Assembly (NCBI GenBank): GCA_016756695.1
Contig: CP066701.1
Span: 1,017,501 to 1,081,500 of the forward strand
DNA from: Heyndrickxia sporothermodurans
GTDB taxonomy: Bacteria > Bacillota > Bacilli > Bacillales > Bacillaceae_C
DNA: 64,000 bases
Direction: 5' to 3'
Below are positions 48,465-57,844 of this stretch, in pieces. The position numbers and the translations under genes are program-made. The notes beneath the pieces are model-generated. The model worked only from the letters and a program-made list of their open reading frames with translations, had not been told where the DNA came from and did not search any database. Every line of letters starts with the position of its first letter. Position 1 is the stretch's first letter.

Positions 48465-48580
48465 AACAAGTCGTAAATTCGATTAAAAAAATCAAGATTT
48501 ACGACTATTTGTGATGCGTGCCAGAAGGTACGCTTATTTTTTTATAATTCGGGCTTACTTACAATTAATAGTTAATAATA

Positions 48581-48619
48581 GAAAAACTGCACCTTAAAAT
48601 TAACAATTTGGGTGCAGTT
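48581..48619 (-). terminator. Terminator after the small lipoprotein gene
   Basis: Minus-strand AACTGCACC...GGTGCAGTT stem followed by TTTC. It lies just right of IS66 copy E. Nothing else is seen in 48559-48731. Confidence 0.75.
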
Positions 48620-48731
48620 CATTTGAATAGTTCCATTTAAGGTTCTTTATTAATTATTAGTCTTAGTTAGTAGAAAAATGTTTTTTATCACAGACCATAA
48701 AATTCTTAATAAAAACGGTTTAGAATTCTTT

Positions 48732-49000
48732 TTATTTAGATCCAGTTGTCGTTCCAATTAATTCATCACCATTAAAAAAATGTGTAAATTTATCGTCTTA
48801 TCATTCTTTTGTAAATCATATGTCCACTGGTTATCCTTCTTTTCAATTGGTTCACCAAGAGTATCCACAATATCCGACTTTGTCATACCTTCCTTCAGTT
48901 TATCTACCTGATCTTGTTTTACAGTACCTTCTTTATTACCACAAGCAACGATTGCAAATGATAATATAACAATAGAAACTATAGCTAAAACTTTTTTCAT
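48732..49000 (-). pseudogene. Small lipoprotein with SmpA/BamE-like domain, frame interrupted in a T run
   Basis: The open part (80 residues) has a lipoprotein signal (MKKVLAIVSIVILSFAIVAC, lipobox IVAC at 17-20). A BamE/SmpA-like segment follows (LKEGMTKSDIVDTLGEP). After HIF the frame runs off at 7 T's (48774-48780 on the plus strand as A's). One more T would restore HIFFNGDELIGTTTGSK and a stop at 48732, a natural end. The interruption is either a homopolymer error or a switchable tract. Confidence 0.75.
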
Positions 49001-49133
49001 TTTTTAACCGCCCGTTCAATATATTGAAAAATTCAGCATTATATCTACCACTTTAGTAGTGGATTACTTTTCAGTATTAATATATTCTCTAATAATTTCG
49101 CGCCTGCATACTCTCTTTTCATCAGGAGATTTA

Positions 49134-49625
49134 TTAGTCATGTAACTTATCAAGAAATTCCGTAAATGTTGCCGCAACGTAAAATACATTTTCTCTAGCA
49201 CGTTCTTCAGCCTGGTCTTCTGTTAATCCCTCTTCACGCATCAACATTTCTTTTTCTCCTGCATTTTCATGCTCCCAAAAAACTACTATTGGGTTTTCTT
49301 TATTATTTTTATAATCGAAGCAAATTAAATTTCCAGCTGGATCGTTTGCAATAGGGAAGACCTTTTGCGGAAGGGTAGGTTTGTATATTTCATACTTTTT
49401 AACAATATACTCACTACTTTCCTCATCAAAGCTAAATAAACTACCAAAGCATCGCTCTGCATTGCCTACATTAAATTCCTCAGGAAAAACACTCGCACCT
49501 CCATTCTTTTTTACACAATTAATATAATCTTGAGGTAAATTGAAGCCTAATTGTAATCCAACTTCTTTAATCTTATTTTCTGATACTTCTAAATCAGCAT
49601 ATTCCCACTCTAAATCTTTTCTCAT
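49134..49625 (-). CDS. SMI1/KNR4 (SUKH) family immunity protein
   Basis: 163 residues. SUKH-type features are present: LGFNLPQDYINCVKKNGG near residues 27-44, FPIANDPAGNLICFDYKN in the middle, and the closing FTEFLDKL. Proteins of this group commonly neutralise nuclease toxins. It overlaps the HNH-type toxin gene by 4 bp (ATGA), so the two are co-translated. It is the cognate antidote by position. Confidence 0.88.
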   Translation of the reverse strand: MRKDLEWEYADLEVSENKIKEVGLQLGFNLPQDYINCVKKNGGASVFPEEFNVGNAERCFGSLFSFDEESSEYIVKKYEIYKPTLPQKVFPIANDPAGNLICFDYKNNKENPIVVFWEHENAGEKEMLMREEGLTEDQAEERARENVFYVAATFTEFLDKLHD

Positions 49626-51478
49626 CTAATACCCTCTCCCCATAATTTATTTCCACCAAGATGGTTAACCGCCCCATGGATATCTTCTAATACTAACTGC
49701 ATCTTTCCAGGAACCTGATGATGGTGCCAAGTAAACCCCTTTATTCTAGCTCTTCCCTTTTGAATCTGATCAAGCTGTTGTGGAGTAAAAAGCTCTCTTG
49801 GCACTTGACCTTTTTCAATTGCCTCTTTTAAAATTCTTGTACACTCTTTAAACTGACTTGTATCTTTCATAACTTTATATTCTTCATCCAATTTTAACGT
49901 AAATTTTAAATTTTCTCCTTTAAAAATAGGAAAACCTAACACATCATAGTCTACACCTTTCACATGTGTTCCTCCTGCCAACCCTTTATTAATTATATTA
50001 TTTTTAGGTGAAGCATTTAAATAATCGTCTACATACCCAACTACTTCTTTAAATTCTTCTATGCTATCATAACCATATTCCTTAATAGTTGTATCATCTA
50101 CAACTTTCAAAAAATCTTCAACACTATCATAACCTTTAGGAACAATTGACCTATTAATCAAATTTCCATTAATATCATAATCGTTTTTAATTACTTCATC
50201 AATTTCAGATCGGTGAACATTTTTATTACCCGCACCGCCACCATTAATCCCATTCTTCTTAAGCCTAGCCGTAAAATAATTTTCAGCTGCGTGCGAATTC
50301 TCCACAGGCTTCTGGACATTCCCCATATTTCCGAATCCATCCATAGCAAAGTCCATATGTCGTCGGGTTGAGGTGATATTTTTTGTATGTGTGATAGCTG
50401 AATCGATGAATCTTCCTACTTCTATTGTATCGTCAATTAACTTATTTTTCAGCTTATTTGGTACATCTTTTATCGCTGAAGCTGTACTTTTTAATCGGGT
50501 TGTAGACATCTTTCCAGCCGTTTCAACCATATTTCTAATATGGGTCACTCCATCATTAATGCTGCTTTTTATCCCGGTTTTAATGGCGAATTGCCCCATA
50601 TCTCCTACGTGAGCAAGTTTTACTGCACCGCTAAATTTCGTGACACTGCTTACTCCAGGGATAATGTCTAGTGGGCTTAATAGACCACGGAAGACTCGTT
50701 CCCCCGTGCCTAGTTCCCGTCCAGATATCCAATCCTTCCCTGAAACGGCTGAGCTTAATTCAAATGTACCGTACACGGCTCCTAAAGCGATACCTGCAGG
50801 TGGACAGACCAACGATACACCGACAATGACAACAAGGGCAGCAATTTGCCCCCAAAATTCTTTGCTTTCCTGCTGGTTTCTAATCGATTCATATTCAAAG
50901 GCGCGTGTATTTACTGCAGCCAGTTGATACTCTTTTTGAGAAAAATCTTGATCGGGATTTAACTCTTTCCAAGCATCGTATTCGAGCTTGATTTGTTCTG
51001 CATAATAATTATCGCCATTGAATAAATCATCGATACTTACCTCAGTCTTTGGAACTTCAAAAGTCTGTTGTTGTCCGTATCCAGCGTAGGCAACCTTAAC
51101 TTCTGTAGCTCCAATCCGATTCTTTGTTGTATAGTTTGAGATAGTTAAATCTCTCATCGCCTCGACAAATGCATCAATATCTTCATAGAATGGTTGATCA
51201 ATCGTCCGGTCAACGATGTCCCCGACTTTTCCAGTAAATCGATGTAATACTTCAAAGTCTTCGTATAAGTGTTGAAATTTGTCCTTCTGGCTGGTGTGAT
51301 GAAAGGAGATGACCCCATCGCTATCGAGACTTGCAATATCTGATTCTGCATCTTCTAGATTGTCCGTGATGTCTTTGAGATCATCAATCATTCCTTTGCC
51401 CCAGCGCCCTAAACCAATTAAATCGCCAATACCTTCTTTCATCTTTTCCCAATCCGATGGGATATATTTTACGTCCAT
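49622..51478 (-). CDS. Polymorphic toxin 1: PT-TG type with WHH/HNH nuclease tip
   Basis: 618 residues from ATG at 51478 (AGGAG 7 nt upstream). The helical N-terminal region (about 1-150) and the Gly/Ala-rich hydrophobic PT-TG region are shared with toxins 2 and 3. The PT-TG region runs from FWGQIAALVVIVGVSLVCPP to SGKDWISGRELGTGERVFRG at about 205-265. The C-terminal about 80 residues carry GFTWHHHQVPGKMQLV and IHGAVNHLGG, the WHH motif of the HNH/Endo VII nuclease superfamily. Target DNA is therefore likely. Export by the type VII system is probable for such toxins in Bacillus but not shown here. Confidence 0.88.
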   Translation of the reverse strand: MDVKYIPSDWEKMKEGIGDLIGLGRWGKGMIDDLKDITDNLEDAESDIASLDSDGVISFHHTSQKDKFQHLYEDFEVLHRFTGKVGDIVDRTIDQPFYEDIDAFVEAMRDLTISNYTTKNRIGATEVKVAYAGYGQQQTFEVPKTEVSIDDLFNGDNYYAEQIKLEYDAWKELNPDQDFSQKEYQLAAVNTRAFEYESIRNQQESKEFWGQIAALVVIVGVSLVCPPAGIALGAVYGTFELSSAVSGKDWISGRELGTGERVFRGLLSPLDIIPGVSSVTKFSGAVKLAHVGDMGQFAIKTGIKSSINDGVTHIRNMVETAGKMSTTRLKSTASAIKDVPNKLKNKLIDDTIEVGRFIDSAITHTKNITSTRRHMDFAMDGFGNMGNVQKPVENSHAAENYFTARLKKNGINGGGAGNKNVHRSEIDEVIKNDYDINGNLINRSIVPKGYDSVEDFLKVVDDTTIKEYGYDSIEEFKEVVGYVDDYLNASPKNNIINKGLAGGTHVKGVDYDVLGFPIFKGENLKFTLKLDEEYKVMKDTSQFKECTRILKEAIEKGQVPRELFTPQQLDQIQKGRARIKGFTWHHHQVPGKMQLVLEDIHGAVNHLGGNKLWGEGIR

Positions 51479-51633
51479 GAAAAAACTCCTGTTCATTGTA
51501 AACTGGATTTTCAATCATTTACTAAACTAAGTACAACTTTTTATTCTCGTATTACTTTTCAAAGCCATTACAACTTTTTCAGAATTTTCTCTATTACTAT
51601 TAATAACTTTCCTTTTTCGGGAACGACTAGGTT

Positions 51634-52269
51634 TTAAGAAAGGAAAATATTAATATCATTGTCCGAAAAATCCCCTTGAATATTCTCACTTTGCATTAGT
51701 TTAGTTACTTCATTTTCAAAAAGATAAAGCATATATACTTTTTTAAAAGCAATTAATAAGGCTCTTTGTTTACTTATTGGAATGGTAGATTTAATTATGT
51801 TCCCACTATTGTCAACTAAGGAAACAATAGAATTTGTAGCATCTTCATTTGTTATCATAATTGCTCTATTTTTAATTTTTGATTTACTGGTCACCAATAA
51901 TGAAGAAGGTATACTTAAAATGGACATTGCTTTATATAGTTTATTTTCATCAAAATTGGAACCTCCTATATCTAATTCACTATGCGAGTTCATAAAGGGC
52001 TTTATCTTTGTTGAAAAATAAAATGAAGATAATCTATCTAAAAAGAAGTACTTTGCTCCCTCTGTTTCTTTATCAAATTCCTTTTGTACTTTAAAATACG
52101 GATTATTTTGCCTTTCTACCATAAATAAACCATACTTCCATTTATCCCTGTCCTTCTCTAACTGATAATAGTTTTCGTATAAATCTACTTTCTCTTTAAT
52201 ACAATTATTTTGATAAGATGTTTGCTTTCCAGCAACGTTCAAAAGCCTTGATGCTTGTTGGATATCCAT
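51634..52269 (-). CDS. Probable immunity protein for toxin 2 (TNT type)
   Basis: 211 residues, mostly soluble. I recognise no domain. It starts at 52269 behind GGGGTGAAC, 15 bp after the toxin 2 reading frame, which is the usual toxin-immunity order in this array. It is intact although toxin 2 is broken. The guess rests on position only. Confidence 0.6.
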   Translation of the reverse strand: MDIQQASRLLNVAGKQTSYQNNCIKEKVDLYENYYQLEKDRDKWKYGLFMVERQNNPYFKVQKEFDKETEGAKYFFLDRLSSFYFSTKIKPFMNSHSELDIGGSNFDENKLYKAMSILSIPSSLLVTSKSKIKNRAIMITNEDATNSIVSLVDNSGNIIKSTIPISKQRALLIAFKKVYMLYLFENEVTKLMQSENIQGDFSDNDINIFLS

Positions 52270-52284
52270 TCATTGTTCACCCCA

Positions 52285-53989
52285 TTATTTTATTTCTCGT
52301 ATATATCCCAATCTTTCTAAGTTTTCAACAGTTGCGTCTACCATTTCCCCAGTTTCAATATCTATTACTTTTATATTACCAGTAAAATATTGAGTACCTC
52401 CTCCGGGTCTATCAAACCAAGGAGCAATTTTCCCTGCTTCAACATCGAACTCTTCTAATATCTCATATTTGTGATATGGGGCATCATCACTATGCAAAGC
52501 AAGAGCTCTTTGCTCATATGGAATTCCCTCTGGAGAAACAAAAGTTCCACCAGGACTGCCATATCTATCAATAATTTTTCCCTTTTCCAATTTTATTTTA
52601 TAAGGTTCCCCTTCAAAACCATTATTTGGTGGCCAATTAATCTCACCAGTTTCCTGATTATAATATTTTGGATTATCATAAACGGGCTTGTATTTTAAAT
52701 ACTTTTCCTCATTAGGTGGATATGTCCAACCTTCCAATTTAGCTCTATCAGCCTCGCTAATCTCAGAAACAACCTTTTCTATCTTAGTACCCCCAACAGA
52801 ACCACTATCAATCCTACTAACAACATCCCCCTTCTCATTCCCAACCACTCTCGCCTCATCAACAGGAATATGAGCATGCCCAATATCGCCCATCCCATCT
52901 GCAGCAAAACCAAGTTTTCGTGAGGGTATGATATTTGTCATTTTGTTGATTCCGGTTCCTACTAGTCTACCAATATCTTTGGCATCTTCTACTACTTTAT
53001 TTTTGATTGCTGTTCCGCCATCTTTTATCGCTGAAGTTGCACTTTTTAGTCGAGTGGCAGACACCATTCCAGCTGTTTCGACCATATTTCCAATATGAGT
53101 AACGCCGTCTTTGATGCTGCTCTTTATTCCCGTTTTAACGGCGAATTGGCCCATATCACCTAAGTGAGCAAGCTTTACTGCACCGCTGAATTTCGTGATA
53201 CTACTTACTCCAGGAATAATATCTAATGGGCTTAATAGTCCACGGAACACTCTTTCTCATGTGCCCAGCTCTCGTCCTAAAATCCAATCCTTCCCCGAAA
53301 CGGCTGAGCTTAACTCGAATGTACCGTAAACGGCTCCTAAAGCGATACCTGCGGGTGGACAGACTAATGATACTCCGACGATAACAACGAGGGCGGCAAT
53401 TTGTCCCCAAAATTCTTTGCTTTCCTGCTGGTTTCGAATCGACTCATATTCAAATGCGTGTGTATTTACTGTAGCCAGTTGAAATTCTTTTTGAGAGAAA
53501 TCCTGATTGGGATTTAGCTCCTTCCAAGCATCGTATTCGAGCTTGACTTGTTCTGCATAAATCGGAACTTCAAAAGTCTGTTGTTGTCCGTATCCATCGT
53601 AAGCGACCTTTACTTCTGTAACTCCAACCCGATTCTTCGTTCTATAGTTTGAGAAAGTTAAATCTCTCATTGCTTCCACAAATGCATCAATATCTTCATA
53701 GAATGGTTGATCGATCGTCCGTTCTACGATATCCCCGGCTTTTCCAGTAAATCGGTGCAGTACTTCAATGTCTTTATACAAATGTTGAAATATATCCTTT
53801 TGACTAGTGTGGTGAAAGGAAATCACGCCGTCGCTGTCAAGGCTTGCAATATCCAATTCCGCATCTTCTAAATTGTTCGTGATATCTTTGAGGTCGTCAA
53901 TATCCCTTTGCCATAGCGGCCTAATCCAATTAAGTCTCCAATACCATCTTTCATCTTTTCCAATGCGATGGGATATACTTTACATCCAT
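52285..53989 (-). pseudogene. Polymorphic toxin 2: PT-TG type with TNT tip, disrupted
   Basis: Homologue of toxins 1 and 3 from the ATG region at 53989, but damaged. There are small deletions and frame changes in the first 45 codons (53860-53989). An in-frame loss of about 15 codons occurs around 53568 (after FEVP). A GGA to TGA nonsense change lies at 53254-53256 in the GTGERVFRG motif. The part after the stop (52285-53250) is open and ends in a TNT (NAD+ glycohydrolase) domain with DRYGSPGGTFVSPEG, RALALHSDD and APWFDRPGGGTQY. Confidence 0.85.
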
Positions 53990-54188
53990 GAAAAAAATCC
54001 AGTTCGTAGTAAACTGGATCTTCAATCGTTTTTAAAAACTTAAATAGTAAAGCTTTAAATTAAGATATGAGTTTTTTAGTATCTTTTTCATGTGTAACCC
54101 CGATAATATATTTCATTCTATTAATCAGTTATAAAACTGATCCCATATATTTTGAACCAACTTTTCGGTTTTTTTAATTACTAATCTA

Positions 54189-54416
54189 TTAATTTAGTTG
54201 GTCTAGAATCTCTTTATAAAAATATTCACATGCTCTATCCTCTGAATCAAATCTTTTTAATTGTGATTTTACACCACGTTCGCTGTAATATACTTCCCAC
54301 TGACCATTTTCCTCGTTTAAGCACAATGCTTCATTAGGTAATCCACCTTCTAAGCTATATAAATCTTTTGGTACGTTAGAATTAATTAGCAATTGTTTTA
54401 ATTCATTTTTATTCAT
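54189..54416 (-). CDS. Probable immunity protein for toxin 3 (small, Imm59-like)
   Basis: 75 residues, overlapping the toxin 3 stop by 8 bp. The pattern WEVYYSERG...FDSEDRACEYFYKEIL is also seen in the 83-residue protein at 60523-60774 (WKVYETRERG...DNEDEAFDYFYKVVL). The two are therefore paralogous antidotes of one small family. The Imm59 label is a guess from memory. Role by position: neutralises the TNT domain of toxin 3. Confidence 0.7.
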   Translation of the reverse strand: MNKNELKQLLINSNVPKDLYSLEGGLPNEALCLNEENGQWEVYYSERGVKSQLKRFDSEDRACEYFYKEILDQLN

Positions 54417-56178
54417 ACTTTATCACCCTTCTGAGCACACCTTGCTCAATCAAATTTTTTACAGAGTCATTGAGTTCATACTGCATACCTAAACCAGGTT
54501 CATCAAACCATGGGGCAATTTTCCCGGCTTGGACTTCAACTGGTTTAGCTACAACATAAACATTATAAGGTTTCAAATACGTTTCCGGAGCTAATGCACG
54601 CATTTCATATGGTATTCCATACGGTGAAACAAACGTTCCACCTTCATAACCAAATCTATCTATAATTGTACCGGGATTTACTGTAATGACTTCGGGTTTT
54701 CCTAACACGCCACGATCGGGGGGCCAATTAATTTCTCCTTCAGGTGTATAATATTTAGGATTAGATTTTATAGCATCATAATTTTTTTCATGAACAATTG
54801 GTTTTGGATAATTAGCTTCCATACGTTGTTTACGATGTAAAGCCTTCCACTCTTCTTTTGTAATTAATCTTTCACCAGGTTGTGGCCTGTAACCCCTTGT
54901 TTCAAAGCCTGTACTCACCTCATTAAAATTCTTATTACCAACAGACCCACTATCAATCCTACTAACAACATCCCCTTTCTCATTCCCAACCACTCTCGCC
55001 TCATCAACAGGAATATGAGCATGCCCAACGTCGCCCATCCCATCTGCAGCAAAACCAAGTTTTCGTGAGGGTATGATATTTGTCATTTTGTTGATTCCGG
55101 TTCCTACTAGTCTACCAATATCTTTGGCATCTTCTACTACCTTATTTTTGATTGCTGTTCCGCCATTTTTTATCGCAGATGATGCACTTTTGAGTCTTGT
55201 AGCAGACATTTTTCCGGCAGTTTCGACCATATTTCCTATGTGGGCAGCGCCATCTTTGATGCTACTTTTTATCCCCGTTTTAATGGAGAATTTCCCCATA
55301 TCTCCTAAGTGAGCAAGCCTTACGGTACCGCTGAATTTCGTGATACTACTTACACCAGGAATTATATCTAATGGGCTTAATAGTCCTCGGAATACGCGTT
55401 CTCCTGTGCCTAGCTCTCGTCCTGAAATCCAGTCCTTCCCCGAAACGGCTGAGCTTAACTCGAATGTACCATAAACTGCTCCTAAAGCGATACCTGCGGG
55501 AGGACAGACCAATGATACACCGACGATAACAACGAGGGCTGCAATTTGTCCCCAAAATTCTTTGCTTTCCTGCTGGTTTCGAATCGATTCATATTCAAAT
55601 GCGTGTGTATTTACTGCAGCGAGTTGATACTCTTTTTGAGAGAAATCTTGATCGGGATTTAGCTCCTTCCAGGCTTCGAATTCGAGCTTCATTTGTTCAG
55701 CATAGTAATTATCGCCGTTAAATATGTCATCGATACTTACCTCTGCCTTTGGAACTTCGAAGGTTTGTTGCTGTCCGTAGCCCGCATAAGCGACCTTTAC
55801 TTCTGTTGCGCCAATTCGATTTTTTGTTGTGTAATTAGAAGGAGTTAAATCTCTCATCGCCTCGACAAATGCATCGATATCTTCATAGAATGGTTGATCA
55901 ATAGTCCGGTCAACGATATCCCCGACTTTTCCGGTAAAGCGATGCAGTACTTCGAAGTCTTCATATAAGTGTTGAAATTTATCTTTCTGGCTCGTGTGGT
56001 GGAAGGAGATGACCCCGTCGCTGTCAAGGCTTGCAATATCTGATTCAGCATCTTCTAAATTGTCTGTAATATCTTTGAGGTCATCGATCATTCCTTTGCC
56101 CCAGCGACCTAATCCGATTAAATCGCCAATACCGTCTTTCATTTTTTCCCAGTCCGAGGGGATATATTTTACGTCCAT
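54409..56178 (-). CDS. Polymorphic toxin 3: PT-TG type with TNT (NAD+ glycohydrolase) tip
   Basis: 589 residues from ATG at 56178 (AGGAG 7 nt upstream, same leader as toxin 1). The N-terminal about 380 residues are very close to toxin 1. The linker through SRIDSGSVG matches toxin 2. The tip (about 480-585) is a TNT domain with IDRFGYEGGTFVSPYG, PYEMRALAPE, AGKIAPWFDEPGLGMQYEL. TNT enzymes hydrolyse NAD+. Nested IS copy C lies about 100 bp upstream and may separate it from its promoter. The gene is intact. Confidence 0.88.
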   Translation of the reverse strand: MDVKYIPSDWEKMKDGIGDLIGLGRWGKGMIDDLKDITDNLEDAESDIASLDSDGVISFHHTSQKDKFQHLYEDFEVLHRFTGKVGDIVDRTIDQPFYEDIDAFVEAMRDLTPSNYTTKNRIGATEVKVAYAGYGQQQTFEVPKAEVSIDDIFNGDNYYAEQMKLEFEAWKELNPDQDFSQKEYQLAAVNTHAFEYESIRNQQESKEFWGQIAALVVIVGVSLVCPPAGIALGAVYGTFELSSAVSGKDWISGRELGTGERVFRGLLSPLDIIPGVSSITKFSGTVRLAHLGDMGKFSIKTGIKSSIKDGAAHIGNMVETAGKMSATRLKSASSAIKNGGTAIKNKVVEDAKDIGRLVGTGINKMTNIIPSRKLGFAADGMGDVGHAHIPVDEARVVGNEKGDVVSRIDSGSVGNKNFNEVSTGFETRGYRPQPGERLITKEEWKALHRKQRMEANYPKPIVHEKNYDAIKSNPKYYTPEGEINWPPDRGVLGKPEVITVNPGTIIDRFGYEGGTFVSPYGIPYEMRALAPETYLKPYNVYVVAKPVEVQAGKIAPWFDEPGLGMQYELNDSVKNLIEQGVLRRVIKYE

Positions 56179-56356
56179 GAAAAAACTCCTGTTCATATAA
56201 ACTGGACTTCCGATATTTTATATAACGTTTTTGTTCTTATTTCTTCATTTATCCTTAATTCATTTCTTTTTTATAATTTGAGTCAATTTCATAATTGCTC
56301 TTTTTAAAAATACAGAATCCTACAGAATTTCTAAAATATATTTTTAAAAACAGAAA

Positions 56357-57709
56357 TCATGCTACTTGTTGCTGATTTAATTGTACATTAATTCGGTCTG
56401 CGGCTAACTTTGAAGCATTATAAATAAGGGTTACCATGTCAAAATGAATTTTTGCACGTTTCCCAGTACGATAGCGAACATTGTTCAGTTGAAAGAATTC
56501 TTTCAGATAGGCATTAACCCGTTCTACGGCAGTACGACGTTTGAAAATGTTTTTCCATGCTTGTGACCCGCGTGCTGGTGCGGTATATCTGCGAAGGTCT
56601 GAAGTGATTTTCACTTTATAAACCTTTTGGCAAATACCTTCATTAGCTAAGGGACAGTCGCTGCATTCCTTTGGTCTTGTGTATTTCAATGTTTCATATT
56701 TAGGATCAAAACTATCATAACGATAAGAATGCTCTCTGAAACAAGTTGGGGCAAAGTGTTTATCATAGCCAATGATTTCCCCTTCATTTCGCTTATTATA
56801 CGCGATGACGGATTGTTGTCCCATTCGATGTACCTGCTCGTATATGGGTTCATAGTCATAGCCCGCATCCATTGTTTGATAACGTAATGGAAGGTGAAGG
56901 CGTTCCTGAATTCCTTTCAGTAAAGGGATAGCTGCCTTACCATCATTTAGACTCCCAGATGAAAAAAGAGCCTGTAGAATGTATTGGCTTGATGTACCAA
57001 CGGCTAAATGACCTTTGTAGCCAAACCAAAAAACATTTTGTCCTTCTGAGTTCTTTTTCACGCCCCATTTAGGGTCTTGGGGAACTTCGGCACGTAGTTC
57101 GGCTAGGGGAACATCTAATTGGGCCACAATTTTTCTATCATATAAAGGTAAATTGGCTTCCGTTTCAGCTTGTTCTTTAAGCCACCCGTCACGCTCATCT
57201 TTTGATTTCCGACCACGTTTTTGGGGTTCAGATTTTGGCTTTTCTTCTTTTGGCTGCGCTTGGTCTCGTGCTTCAAAATGGGTTGCATCAATGGCCACTG
57301 TATCATCCGTGATGAAACCTTCTGCAATAGCCTGGAGGACCACTTTTTCTTGTTCTTTCTCAAGGATATCGCTTTCCTCCAATTTCGTTATGAGACGTGA
57401 ATAGGAGGATTCTGAAGGCACATGATCAGAAACCAAAAAGCCACAATTTAACTTAAAAGCTAGATCATCATGAAGACGTTTTATAAGATCCTTCATCGTA
57501 GGGATGCGCTCTATGTATCTTACAAAGGTGGAGATAATCATGGCTGCATAGTTTAGTTCTTCCGGTGCACCCAACCGTGATTTTTTCGCCACTTGATGGT
57601 ACATCGAATCCAAATCTACCGCTGAAATAATGGCTTCATATTTTTGGGTAGGTTCCATGTCAAATAATTCCTGTATGCCAAATAGGCTAGGTTGTCGTAT
57701 AATAGTCAT
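56357..57709 (-). CDS. IS1182-like transposase (intact, copy C)
   Basis: 450 residues from ATG at 57709 behind GGAGGAG. It is a DDE transposase with an N-terminal DUF772-like region and IDATHFEARD (first Asp). FGYKGHLAVGT and YQTMDAGYDYEPIY (second Asp) follow, and RRTAVERVNAYLKEFF carries the Glu. It also has a CSDCPLANEGIC cysteine pair before the last block. It is the only undamaged copy of the outer element's transposase in this window. The 4-bp target duplications fit the IS1182 family. Confidence 0.9.
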   Translation of the reverse strand: MTIIRQPSLFGIQELFDMEPTQKYEAIISAVDLDSMYHQVAKKSRLGAPEELNYAAMIISTFVRYIERIPTMKDLIKRLHDDLAFKLNCGFLVSDHVPSESSYSRLITKLEESDILEKEQEKVVLQAIAEGFITDDTVAIDATHFEARDQAQPKEEKPKSEPQKRGRKSKDERDGWLKEQAETEANLPLYDRKIVAQLDVPLAELRAEVPQDPKWGVKKNSEGQNVFWFGYKGHLAVGTSSQYILQALFSSGSLNDGKAAIPLLKGIQERLHLPLRYQTMDAGYDYEPIYEQVHRMGQQSVIAYNKRNEGEIIGYDKHFAPTCFREHSYRYDSFDPKYETLKYTRPKECSDCPLANEGICQKVYKVKITSDLRRYTAPARGSQAWKNIFKRRTAVERVNAYLKEFFQLNNVRYRTGKRAKIHFDMVTLIYNASKLAADRINVQLNQQQVA

Positions 57710-57844
57710 AAGAAGTACTCCTCCAGTCTTTTTATGGTTTGTGGTCAACGTAAGCCCGAATTATAAAAAATAAGTGTACCTTTCGGTACGCATCGTAAAT
57801 AGCCGTAAATTCTGACTTTTTTAATCGAATTACGGCTATTTCAT

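Larger units (their letters stand above)
46161..48558 (+). mobile_element. IS66-family element (copy E)
   Basis: 2398 bp, virtually identical to copy D, with GTAAGCCC ends. The flanking 8-mers (CATATTTC and TTACAATT) do not match, so there is no target duplication. A deletion next to the element, or recombination with copy D, is likely. Confidence 0.93.
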
